Source: an uncultured Bacteroidia bacterium (lineage in GTDB: Bacteria > Bacteroidota > Bacteroidia > Bacteroidales > UBA932). From it: DNA of 59,663 nucleotides. The position numbers were made by a program, and so were the translations under genes. Positions 17,295 through 25,041 of the stretch are shown here, piece after piece. The stretch is taken from assembly GCA_902774145.1 (NCBI GenBank), contig CACYHC010000034.1, forward strand, positions 1-59,663, read 5' to 3'. Numbering within the stretch: the first letter of the stretch is position 1; each line of letters opens with the position of its first letter. The notes under the pieces are model-generated. The model was not told the DNA's origin and did no database searches. It saw only the letters and a program-made list of their open reading frames with translations.

Positions 17295-19151
17295 CTATTT
17301 TTTGACCAGGGTGGCCTGCTTTGTGGAAGAGTTGTAGGTGAGGGTGTATAATCCGGCCGTAAACGATGTGCCGGCAGCACCATATATTCCATCATCGATT
17401 CGGAGCGTAGCCGGCGTGGTGGAAGTCACTCCCTTCTGCTGCTGGGCCCACGCGGCAGCGGTATAGAACTGGAAACCAAAGCCTGTATTCAGATAGACCG
17501 TGGTCTTGAAAACGTTGCTGGTGGTGGTTTCCATCATATACAACCTCTTCCAGCAACCGTTGTCCTGCGCGTAGAAGTTATCATCGGCCAAAGTATAACT
17601 TGCGTTATACGTAGGAGGACAGCTGGCATTGCGTCCTATGAGGAACACCTGCGAACCGCCAAGCTGCCAGAAAGTCAGATATTTCGGTGTCTTGACATAG
17701 TGGGCCTCATAATTATGCTGCTTGCCCGTATAGGTTGCCGTCAAGGTAGTATTGTTGATGGACGTGAACCAGTCGGCATTGAGCATCGCTGTGGGGCTCG
17801 CCGGGAAATTCATGAACTCCACGCGGCAGTTGTTGGGCATCGGGCATACCCAGCGGACCTTGTCATCGGTACGGTTACCGAGAGAGTTATAATCCAGAAT
17901 CAGTCTGAACTGCATCTTCGGGCTGGACGGATTGCTCATGTCCACGAAGATTCCGTCCGGTTTGCTGTCGGAGTACTCATAATAAACATCGGGTTTGTAA
18001 ATACCCGTATCGTCGGTGGACCAGCTGGCGATTTTGCTGACGTTGTTGTAGTCGTTCCCGCCGATTACCCAGCCAGAACCGTCGATGGCGCCGTTGGTAA
18101 TCTTCTCCGCAATCCAGAAGACGGGAGCAATGGTACGGCAGGCCGTGACATCATTTGTAGCGTAGGTTTCGGTAGTTCCTATCCTGTTCAGCGTCAATAC
18201 CAGACCGGCATTGTCTCTTACATAAATCTGGTTCGGCGTGGCTTTGTAGGTCACATTCAGTTTCTTCATCTTCCCGCCGGCGAAGCTCTTGGCTAAGGGC
18301 ATCGTGGCCGTGCTGCGGACTCCGTTGATTTCCACATGGATCTGCTGGCCGCTGGAGAGGTCGAATGGAGCCGCCGCCAGATAGAATTTTGCATTTCCCC
18401 CGGCCGCGATGGTCTTGGCGCCGCTGCCGAGGGTAAGGGTGGCGCTTTCTGAACCGCTGACCCTGTTAAGGGCGGGGGAGCTACCGGTAAGGTTTACATT
18501 GTACGTGCCACTGATATACTTACCTGAAGGCAGGATAACCTTGACGGTGTTTACGGTCAGCGTGGAAGACGTTCCGTTGGTGACGATGATCTCCAGGAAG
18601 GTGCTCAGGTGCGTCATATTGAAGGTAGGGGTACTGTTCCAAGCAACGGAAGTGGCCTTGCCCCAGAGCGGCGCATAGGTCCCTGCCAAATGAGCCCTGC
18701 TGTCTACGGCGGACTGCGTCATATTACCACCTATGGCGACGGCCGCATCGGCAATCTTTGTCGTCATTGTGGCCATGTAGGGATATATGGCCAGCCAGTT
18801 GTAACTCTGGTTTTCAACCAGTGCGGAACTGAGCGTCCCCTCGAATTTGCCGGTAGCGGCATCCTCGAGCGTAAAGGCTCCGTCCATTGTATAGCTGCTC
18901 CCCTGGCCGTGCATGATACCAAGCTGGTCGCCCGCCGCCCAAAGCGTAGACATACCGGAGTTGGTGGTCTTGGAAGCGCTTGCCTGATTTTCGGACTCGT
19001 CATCAGGATCGTTCGGAACGGCGAAAAGCTGGAAAGTCTGCGTTGCCTCGCCGGGGACGGGCTCCGGTTCCTGATCCGTTATTTTTTCGCAGGAAAAGGC
19101 CAATAGCGCCAGAGGCAACCCTATGGATAAGAAATAATGTCTGTTTTTCAT
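17295..19151 (-). CDS. Fimbrillin-like / SusE-like surface lipoprotein
   Basis: 618 aa. Lipoprotein signal ending LLAFSC, then CEKITDQEPEP, an acidic stretch like those used for surface export in Bacteroidota. Fimbrillin-like domain (about 35-285, with NWLAIYPY) and a SusE-like module (about 295-618, with IYVRDN, IAEKI, LIGRNASCPP and YTLTYNSSTK at the end). It lacks a catalytic domain. Together with the next gene it looks like a duplication in which one copy gained a barrel. Role inferred: glycan-binding surface protein. A 45-aa peptide gene lies 15 nt upstream. Confidence 0.78.
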   Translation of the reverse strand: MKNRHYFLSIGLPLALLAFSCEKITDQEPEPVPGEATQTFQLFAVPNDPDDESENQASASKTTNSGMSTLWAAGDQLGIMHGQGSSYTMDGAFTLEDAATGKFEGTLSSALVENQSYNWLAIYPYMATMTTKIADAAVAIGGNMTQSAVDSRAHLAGTYAPLWGKATSVAWNSTPTFNMTHLSTFLEIIVTNGTSSTLTVNTVKVILPSGKYISGTYNVNLTGSSPALNRVSGSESATLTLGSGAKTIAAGGNAKFYLAAAPFDLSSGQQIHVEINGVRSTATMPLAKSFAGGKMKKLNVTYKATPNQIYVRDNAGLVLTLNRIGTTETYATNDVTACRTIAPVFWIAEKITNGAIDGSGWVIGGNDYNNVSKIASWSTDDTGIYKPDVYYEYSDSKPDGIFVDMSNPSSPKMQFRLILDYNSLGNRTDDKVRWVCPMPNNCRVEFMNFPASPTAMLNADWFTSINNTTLTATYTGKQHNYEAHYVKTPKYLTFWQLGGSQVFLIGRNASCPPTYNASYTLADDNFYAQDNGCWKRLYMMETTTSNVFKTTVYLNTGFGFQFYTAAAWAQQQKGVTSTTPATLRIDDGIYGAAGTSFTAGLYTLTYNSSTKQATLVKK

Positions 19152-19166
19152 CGCGCTGTCGTTTTA

Positions 19167-19304
19167 CTAATAGAAATCCAGTTCATCGGCATCATATTGG
19201 ATGTCGTTAATGTTATTATGTGTCGAGGCACACATGAGTCCCGCATGCAAAATATCTTTAACGCTAGCTTCCGGGGCTTCGTACGAAATTTTTTTTATCA
19301 GCAT
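19167..19304 (-). CDS. 45-aa peptide of the repeated cysteine-peptide family (member 2)
   Basis: Frame beginning MLIKKISYEAPEASV with LMCAST around Cys25 and ending in acidic and aromatic residues (DADELDFY). Tyr8-Glu9-Ala10-Pro11, Val15 and Cys25 coincide with the other 45-aa peptide at 20513-20650. It sits in a 6-nt/15-nt sandwich between the barrel C gene and the fimbrillin-like gene, on the same strand. No signal peptide. Function unknown; translation is inferred from conservation. Confidence 0.68.
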   Translation of the reverse strand: MLIKKISYEAPEASVKDILHAGLMCASTHNNINDIQYDADELDFY

Positions 19305-19310
19305 ATCTGT

Positions 19311-20507
19311 CTATTTTAGATTGTATACAATAATATCTCCGGCCGGCATTTCGACTTCACCGGAGACAGCCGGGACCATGGTGCCGTCTTTGAGAACCTG
19401 TTTTACATTCGGTCCCAGTTTGACTGTGATTTTTCTCGGTAAAGCAAAATCCTTGTTAACGATGGCAAAATAACATTTACCATTCTTCTCTATATAGGAA
19501 ACCACGGTGCCGATATCCTCGGTAACGAGTGATTCCACTCCGTCCGGCAAATGAGAGACGGGAGAGGTCCCGAATGGCAGGGAGGAACCTGTATGCCAGA
19601 CAGCTTTTACCTCCGCACCATAAAATACGGGAGCGAGCCCCTGCAGTTCTTCATTCACCTGTTTCACACGGTCATATACCGCGGTCTTGGTGCCCTGGAA
19701 GGCGCCCCACCAGGTAAAATACTGGAATGCCTGGGCGCCGTAAACGAGGTTGCTGAACTGTTGCAGGCGGAGGTGTCCGATGGACGGGACGGGGTACAGG
19801 AATCCGTTCAGCTTGTGCGAGAGCGCAAGCGCGAATGCCCAGAAAGGCATCTTTCGGGCCCTGCTGGCCGTCCTGATATCCTCCAGGTTTTTATACCAAT
19901 CGTCCCTCAGGGAGGTGACGCCGTTGATTTCCCGGATCGGATAATTGTCGAAGGACAGGAACGTCACCGGAACCTGGTTGAGGAAATTGTTCACATTGCC
20001 CAGGTAGCCGGTGTTGCCGCCCCACGCCCAGTTGGGATACAGGTTGATGTAACAGGGATGATCAGAATCATAGCGCTGAATGCTCTTGACGATTTGCGAC
20101 AGCAACGCAAAATCAGATACGGAGGGCTCATCTGAAATATGATAACCGAACAGCGCCGGACATTCCCTCATCCGCTTTACGGTGCCGGAGACGTCGGAAA
20201 ACAGTTCGTCACTCTTGATAATGAGCTTTACCCCGGCTTTTTCGGCATCCTCGAGGGCCTGCATCACCTCTGCCAGCGTGTCATACCAGCCAAGGTACAC
20301 ATTGACACCGGCCTCTTTCATCGGCGTGAATTTCCAGGAAGTCTCGTTTGACTTGATCCCGGTCCAGGCAATGATGGGGAAAACCTCTTCCTCCGGATCC
20401 ACAGGGGGATCGGGAGGAGAGGGGTCCACGGGGGTCTCCTTTCCTTGACAGGCTACCATCAGGAAAGCTGTCACGGTAAGTAAGATAGGAATAATTCTTT
20501 TACGCAT
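19311..20507 (-). CDS. PUL TIM-barrel lipoprotein C, glycosidase-like, unassigned family
   Basis: 398 aa. Lipobox LMVAC, then a Pro/Asp/Glu-rich linker (residues 22-42) and a complete barrel starting EVFPIIAWTGI. Motifs shared with barrels A and B: FGYHISDEP, CYINLYPNWAWGG, LSFDNYPI, PFWAFALALSH, PSIGHLRLQQFSN, and a C-terminal beta domain (about 300-398) with IVNKD. This is the cleanest single-domain version and the best query for a family search. It is expected at the cell surface, acting on the PUL glycan. Confidence 0.78.
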   Translation of the reverse strand: MRKRIIPILLTVTAFLMVACQGKETPVDPSPPDPPVDPEEEVFPIIAWTGIKSNETSWKFTPMKEAGVNVYLGWYDTLAEVMQALEDAEKAGVKLIIKSDELFSDVSGTVKRMRECPALFGYHISDEPSVSDFALLSQIVKSIQRYDSDHPCYINLYPNWAWGGNTGYLGNVNNFLNQVPVTFLSFDNYPIREINGVTSLRDDWYKNLEDIRTASRARKMPFWAFALALSHKLNGFLYPVPSIGHLRLQQFSNLVYGAQAFQYFTWWGAFQGTKTAVYDRVKQVNEELQGLAPVFYGAEVKAVWHTGSSLPFGTSPVSHLPDGVESLVTEDIGTVVSYIEKNGKCYFAIVNKDFALPRKITVKLGPNVKQVLKDGTMVPAVSGEVEMPAGDIIVYNLK

Positions 20508-20512
20508 GTGAC

Positions 20513-20650
20513 TTAGAAATAAATCACATCCCCATCATATTCATAGGGGTCGATTGTCGACCTTGCGGAGGTGGTACAAATCTCCGGTCCGTCCTGGAGG
20601 GGGAAAACTTCCAGGACGGGCGCTTCGTAAAATTGCTTCTCTTTATTCAT
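20513..20650 (-). CDS. 45-aa peptide of the repeated cysteine-peptide family (member 3)
   Basis: Frame beginning MNKEKQFYEAPVLEV with EICTTS around Cys25 and ending YDGDVIYF. It has exactly the length of member 2 and the same Y8-E-A-P11, V15 and C25 register. Its ATG lies inside the last codons of the SusE-like gene (8-nt overlap) and its stop is 5 nt before the barrel C start, so it is probably translationally coupled on both sides. No export signal. Function unknown. Confidence 0.7.
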   Translation of the reverse strand: MNKEKQFYEAPVLEVFPLQDGPEICTTSARSTIDPYEYDGDVIYF

Positions 20651-21989
20651 AACTGTACAGACCGGCTTCGTTGGTATCGGAATTGAATTTAAGCGTATAG
20701 TATCCCTCTACGAAATCGGGACCGGCAACACCGTAATTACCATCCACCTTTCCGGTTTCCGGATCTGCCTCCATAGGAGTGATCGTAAACAGGTTGGGCG
20801 TAATGGTAGTCCACTGCTGTTCGTTTGCCCAGGCCCTCTTGTCGTAAACCTTGATTTCAAAATTCGCCTTCATATACATGAGGACTTCCCAGATGACACC
20901 ATCCTTAGTTACGCAGGATAGGCTGGAAGTCGGAAGTTCACCCGCTTCGGCAAACCAGTTGAGAGGCCGTACGCCAATCGGAAGCATCGGCAGAGAGGCG
21001 TTTGCGCCGGTAACCCAGAGGCATTTCTTGATGCCGAAGGTGTACCAGTGATCCCTGAGTACGAGCCATTTTTCAGACTTGATGAAATAGACTTCCCATT
21101 TGGTCGTCTGGCCGGTATAGCGTGCCGTGTTCCCGTCAAAGCAGTCGAAACGGTCTTTCTGGACCATCTCCTCGGCGTTTGCGCCATAGCCTTCGAATAC
21201 CACCTTGCAGTCTTTGTGGAATTCCATATCCCAGAAAACGCCGTGGCCATAGTCCTCAGCCATCTTGGTGATATCGGCCACCACGGTAAAGTTGATCATT
21301 TTCTCCACCTTCTGCGTGGCGATGTTGAAGCCCAGCCACAGAAGACCGAAGGACTCGGAATCAGGGACAGGGAAACTTCCCCATACCTTGCCGGATTCAT
21401 CGATGCTGCTTCCGTTGACTTTTTCCGCTACCTTGAAAGAGGTTCCGATGGCAGCGAGGTCAGCGTCCGTCTTGTAGAAACCGGGAGAGAAAAGCGCCAT
21501 TTCATAGACACTGGAATTGTTGTCCACCAGGTAGAGCTTTTCGGGAGCCGGTTCAGGCTTGATCAGCACGTTTTCGGCTTCGGAGAGAGTCTTGGATGCC
21601 GACAGATTGTTGGAATTGACCACAACAAGCTGTACGTCGGCATAAAAAGCCTCGGTAATAGCACCGGGATCCAACACCAGATCCACATCGAGGTTTGCGG
21701 TATTCCCGGCCAGTGCACCTTCGCTCTGCGCGATGGTCCAGCCCTGATGCGTAACCTTCAGGGAATAAGAAGCAAGGGTCCCCGTGTTGTCATTTTCAAG
21801 GCTGGCGGTGAATTTCGCCGACTCGCCGGCGATGATTTCCGTCGCTCCACCGGCTCCGCGCAGGGATGCCGACAGAATCTTGGGAGCCGTCTTCTCGGGT
21901 TCCGGTCCGGGATCGGGGGTGACAGGTTTGTTACAGGAAATTGCAGTAACAGCAAGGGCTGCAAGCGCCCAGATCAGATGTTTTTTCAT
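20643..21989 (-). CDS. SusE-like outer-membrane lipoprotein 1
   Basis: 448 aa. Lipobox VTAISC followed by a Pro/Glu-rich linker; Ig-like SusE N-terminal region (about 35-145), then the module LYLVDN...FKVAEKVNGSSIDESG...VTGANASLP...YYTLKFNSDTN shared by four proteins of this PUL. SusE/F-type proteins hold glycan at the surface next to SusCD. It forms a pair with the gene just upstream (22004-23368), 14 nt away, and both follow susD. Confidence 0.82.
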   Translation of the reverse strand: MKKHLIWALAALAVTAISCNKPVTPDPGPEPEKTAPKILSASLRGAGGATEIIAGESAKFTASLENDNTGTLASYSLKVTHQGWTIAQSEGALAGNTANLDVDLVLDPGAITEAFYADVQLVVVNSNNLSASKTLSEAENVLIKPEPAPEKLYLVDNNSSVYEMALFSPGFYKTDADLAAIGTSFKVAEKVNGSSIDESGKVWGSFPVPDSESFGLLWLGFNIATQKVEKMINFTVVADITKMAEDYGHGVFWDMEFHKDCKVVFEGYGANAEEMVQKDRFDCFDGNTARYTGQTTKWEVYFIKSEKWLVLRDHWYTFGIKKCLWVTGANASLPMLPIGVRPLNWFAEAGELPTSSLSCVTKDGVIWEVLMYMKANFEIKVYDKRAWANEQQWTTITPNLFTITPMEADPETGKVDGNYGVAGPDFVEGYYTLKFNSDTNEAGLYSYE

Positions 21990-22003
21990 AATACTATGTG
22001 TTT

Positions 22004-23368
22004 TTAATTCTGTTTCTCAAGAGAAGCCTCCTGCGTGTATTTGTTATAAGTCAGCATATAGACTCCCGGCTTGAAGGTGGAGCCGGCAAGCCCGTAATTC
22101 TCGTCATTGACGGTAAGGGTCTGGGGAGTAACGGAATGCCAGGTCAGTTCCGTGGCCCAGGCGACCCAGCTGTATAACTTCAACTCAAAGTTGCTCTCCA
22201 GATACAGCTGAAGCCGGAAGATATATTCATCGTCCGTTACCTTGACGGCTGACAGGTAGCCGTGCGGCTCGGTACCGAACCAGTCGAACTGGCAGTCGGT
22301 ATGCGGCTCCAGCGGGTATCCGGCATTCTTACCGGTAACCCAGACCAGATCATCCTCATTATTGTACGTATTGACGATAAGCCATTTGTTGTCTTCGTTA
22401 TAGAAGAAGCGCCAGGGGCGGGAAGGGCCGGTAAAACGCGCGGATCCCGCTTCGATGTCGGCAAAACGGTCTGTCTGAAGGCAGTTCTTTACATCCGGGA
22501 AACCCTTGAACACGACCTGGCAGTCCCGTACAAGCGCCACGTTGTTCATAATCCGATAATGGGCTCCGCCCTTGATGTCCGGCTCCATTTTATCCCAGTC
22601 AATCTCGACAGTGTGATTCACCAGTTTGGAGATTTCAAAGGAATACATACTGAAACGCATATCCTTGATGCCATAGCCCTGGGATGAGGGGGTCGGGATT
22701 TCCGTACCTTCGCCGCTCTTGACGACCATGTAGTTGCCATCCCGTTTTCCCCATACCAGTGAAGAAAAGTCCGGCTTGCCGGAAACCACCTTCTCGGCAA
22801 TCCAGAAGGACCTTCCGATGGGAGCGAGGGACGCGCTGGTCTTGAAGTCATAACTTTTCCCCTGGCGCTCCATGACAAAGGTTTGCCCCAGATTATCCAC
22901 GATGTAGAGGCGGTCCGGCGTCGCCGGCCTGACGACAGAGACATTATGGTCATTGTCAAGCCGCTTCTCCGTCTTGCCCTTCACTACATTGGTGACACAG
23001 AGGGAAACTTCGGGGTAAAAGGCTCCTTCGGCATAATAGGCGCCGAAGGGCATTTCCGTCTCAAGGTAAATGTCTGCGGACGAACCGGAAAGGGTTCCGG
23101 CAACTGAAGCAATGACCGCATTGTTGGCCTTGAACTCGAGCGTGTACGAGGCAAGATCGCTGTAATCATCGTAAACATGTGCGAAGAATTTGACGATGTC
23201 TCCGGCGTTAACGCTCTTCCCTCCGGTCAGGGAGGTAAGGCTGGCATCTTCCACCAAAGGCCTGGAAGCCCACTGAGGCCAGACAAGGTCTTTGTTGACC
23301 TTCGCTTCGCAGGACGCCAGGACGACAAGCCCCAGTAAAAAAGACTGTATTCTGATAAAAGTTTTCAT
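22004..23368 (-). CDS. SusE-like outer-membrane lipoprotein 2
   Basis: 454 aa. Lipobox VVLASC, then CEAKVNKD. Same plan as the following gene: Ig-like N-terminal region and the shared module (LYIVDN, FWIAEKV, VTGKNAGYPL, YMLTYNKYTQ). The gene follows susD by 12 nt. Surface glycan binding is inferred from position and module; sequence divergence between the two SusE-like proteins suggests different sugar preferences. Confidence 0.82.
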   Translation of the reverse strand: MKTFIRIQSFLLGLVVLASCEAKVNKDLVWPQWASRPLVEDASLTSLTGGKSVNAGDIVKFFAHVYDDYSDLASYTLEFKANNAVIASVAGTLSGSSADIYLETEMPFGAYYAEGAFYPEVSLCVTNVVKGKTEKRLDNDHNVSVVRPATPDRLYIVDNLGQTFVMERQGKSYDFKTSASLAPIGRSFWIAEKVVSGKPDFSSLVWGKRDGNYMVVKSGEGTEIPTPSSQGYGIKDMRFSMYSFEISKLVNHTVEIDWDKMEPDIKGGAHYRIMNNVALVRDCQVVFKGFPDVKNCLQTDRFADIEAGSARFTGPSRPWRFFYNEDNKWLIVNTYNNEDDLVWVTGKNAGYPLEPHTDCQFDWFGTEPHGYLSAVKVTDDEYIFRLQLYLESNFELKLYSWVAWATELTWHSVTPQTLTVNDENYGLAGSTFKPGVYMLTYNKYTQEASLEKQN

Positions 23369-23380
23369 CGTGCTGGTGAA

Positions 23381-25033
23381 TTAAAGTTTCTTTGCAGCAG
23401 CATAGTCTTCCGACCATCCTTCCCTGGACCAGGTCTGGTCCAGTTCTTTTCCGAGCGCTTCCGCCTCATCTACGGCATAATTGGGAATGGGCAGGTACTG
23501 GTGCGTAGGAATCGTCCCTTTGCATTTCTTGCAGCGCTGCGCATACTGGTTGAAGCGGATCAAGTCAATCTTTCGGATTCCCTCATAGAACAGCTCGTGA
23601 CCGCGTTCGGTAAGCAACGCATCCAGGAATTTCTCGGCATTGCCTGTCGCTGCTGCGGGCAACCCGGACAAGCCTGCGCGTGCCCTTACTGCATTGACTG
23701 CATCTATAGCGGTCTGCGAAGGCGCCGACTTGGTCATACGGACTTCGGCTTCGGCGGACATCAGCAGCACGTCGGCCCAGCGTGCAAGGGGAATATCATT
23801 CCCCCAACAGGGAGCCGTAGGGGTTTCAGCAGGGAACTTGTTGACGATGTACCCGTCCCACTTGGTCCCGATATCCTGCGGACGGATCCAAACTCCGCCA
23901 GTCGTGTAATAACTGGTGACGATGGTCTCGGCGCGCTTGTCTCCGGGCTCGAAAGTGTCAAAAAACTTAGGGGAAAGATTATAGGTCTGTCCCCAGCCGG
24001 CACCCATGATTGAGAAGGGGGTCGGGTTGCCGAGATCATCCTTTTTTGCCGCATTTTCCGGTACCGCAAGCATCATGAAGGGGTTCATGTTGCCCTCTCG
24101 GCTATTTCCGGTGGAGGAGGGGTCACAGCTCACAGCCATGATGATTTCGCAGTTGAAGTCGTTGGCTTCCCGGAACATTTCGGCGTAAGGATTCGTCCCC
24201 TGCATGAACAAGGAATACCTGCCGTTGTCCAGTTCGGTGAACAACTCGGTCGCTTTCTTGTACCAACCGTCCATATGATAGCCTTCGTTGAGGCAGTGCC
24301 GCATGAGGCAGACGCGCGCGTAATCTGCTGTGTAACGTCCCCTCTCCGTTTGTACCTCGGCAACATTTTTGACGGCAAAGTCAAAGTCGTCATAAATCCA
24401 CCGCGAAATCTCATCCAGCGGCGGACGGACGGCATTCGTGAGCTTTTCCGTATTGGATACATCCGCCGGGTTGGTGATGAGGGGAACGGGACCGTAGGTG
24501 TTCAGAAGGTTGTACATATGCAGGCCCCTGCACAGGCGGGCTTCCCCAAGCAATTCATTCTTGGTGGCTTCCGGCAGTACGGATTCCGGCGCATCCTGCA
24601 GGATGCCGATAATTTCCGTAAAGCGTGTTACCTCACGCGTCTTCGGGTAATGGTTGGGGTTATCCGCATGCAGATAATCCCGCACATAATAGACGGTCAG
24701 GTTGAAATTGGCCTGGGACAGGTAACGGTAATTCTGGCTCCATACGCCGATTTCCCAGGGAGCCATCGTATCGGAGGTGTACTCAAAATGTTTAAGGACA
24801 CCGCCCTCGGGAATGTACCAGGGGTGCTGGTTCGCCCTTGACGCCCCCAGGTAATATGTCCAAGGGGTAGTGAACGGCGTATAGCAGGTCATCATAAGGG
24901 TTTGATAATCAGACGCCGAACCGGGATAGTTCGCGCTGGTGAAAACCCCGTATATCTTCGGATCGAAATCCTTTTCGCAGGCAGCAGTGACGAAGGCTGC
25001 GACAATCAGTAAATAAAGGAGAGGCTTTCTCAT
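23381..25033 (-). CDS. SusD/RagB family glycan-binding lipoprotein
   Basis: 550 aa, usual length. Lipoprotein signal (FVTAAC) followed by CEKDFDPK, fitting the Bacteroidota surface-export signal. It has the TPR-like N-terminal half with LLGEARLCRGLHMYNLLNTYGPVPLI and the typical C-terminal NAVRARAGL, LLTERGHELFYEGIRKIDLIRF and YLPIPNYAVD motifs. SusD forms the lid on the SusC transporter and captures oligosaccharide. It is 8 nt downstream of susC. Confidence 0.95.
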   Translation of the reverse strand: MRKPLLYLLIVAAFVTAACEKDFDPKIYGVFTSANYPGSASDYQTLMMTCYTPFTTPWTYYLGASRANQHPWYIPEGGVLKHFEYTSDTMAPWEIGVWSQNYRYLSQANFNLTVYYVRDYLHADNPNHYPKTREVTRFTEIIGILQDAPESVLPEATKNELLGEARLCRGLHMYNLLNTYGPVPLITNPADVSNTEKLTNAVRPPLDEISRWIYDDFDFAVKNVAEVQTERGRYTADYARVCLMRHCLNEGYHMDGWYKKATELFTELDNGRYSLFMQGTNPYAEMFREANDFNCEIIMAVSCDPSSTGNSREGNMNPFMMLAVPENAAKKDDLGNPTPFSIMGAGWGQTYNLSPKFFDTFEPGDKRAETIVTSYYTTGGVWIRPQDIGTKWDGYIVNKFPAETPTAPCWGNDIPLARWADVLLMSAEAEVRMTKSAPSQTAIDAVNAVRARAGLSGLPAAATGNAEKFLDALLTERGHELFYEGIRKIDLIRFNQYAQRCKKCKGTIPTHQYLPIPNYAVDEAEALGKELDQTWSREGWSEDYAAAKKL

Positions 25034-25041
25034 TTCAAATC

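Noticed and set aside
4591-20650. The 45-49 aa peptides as substrates of the ATP-grasp ligase
   Set aside because: They lie more than 35 kb away, lack the Ser/Thr plus Asp/Glu core layout and the C-x-M-T-x-x-G-H motif of the adjacent precursor.
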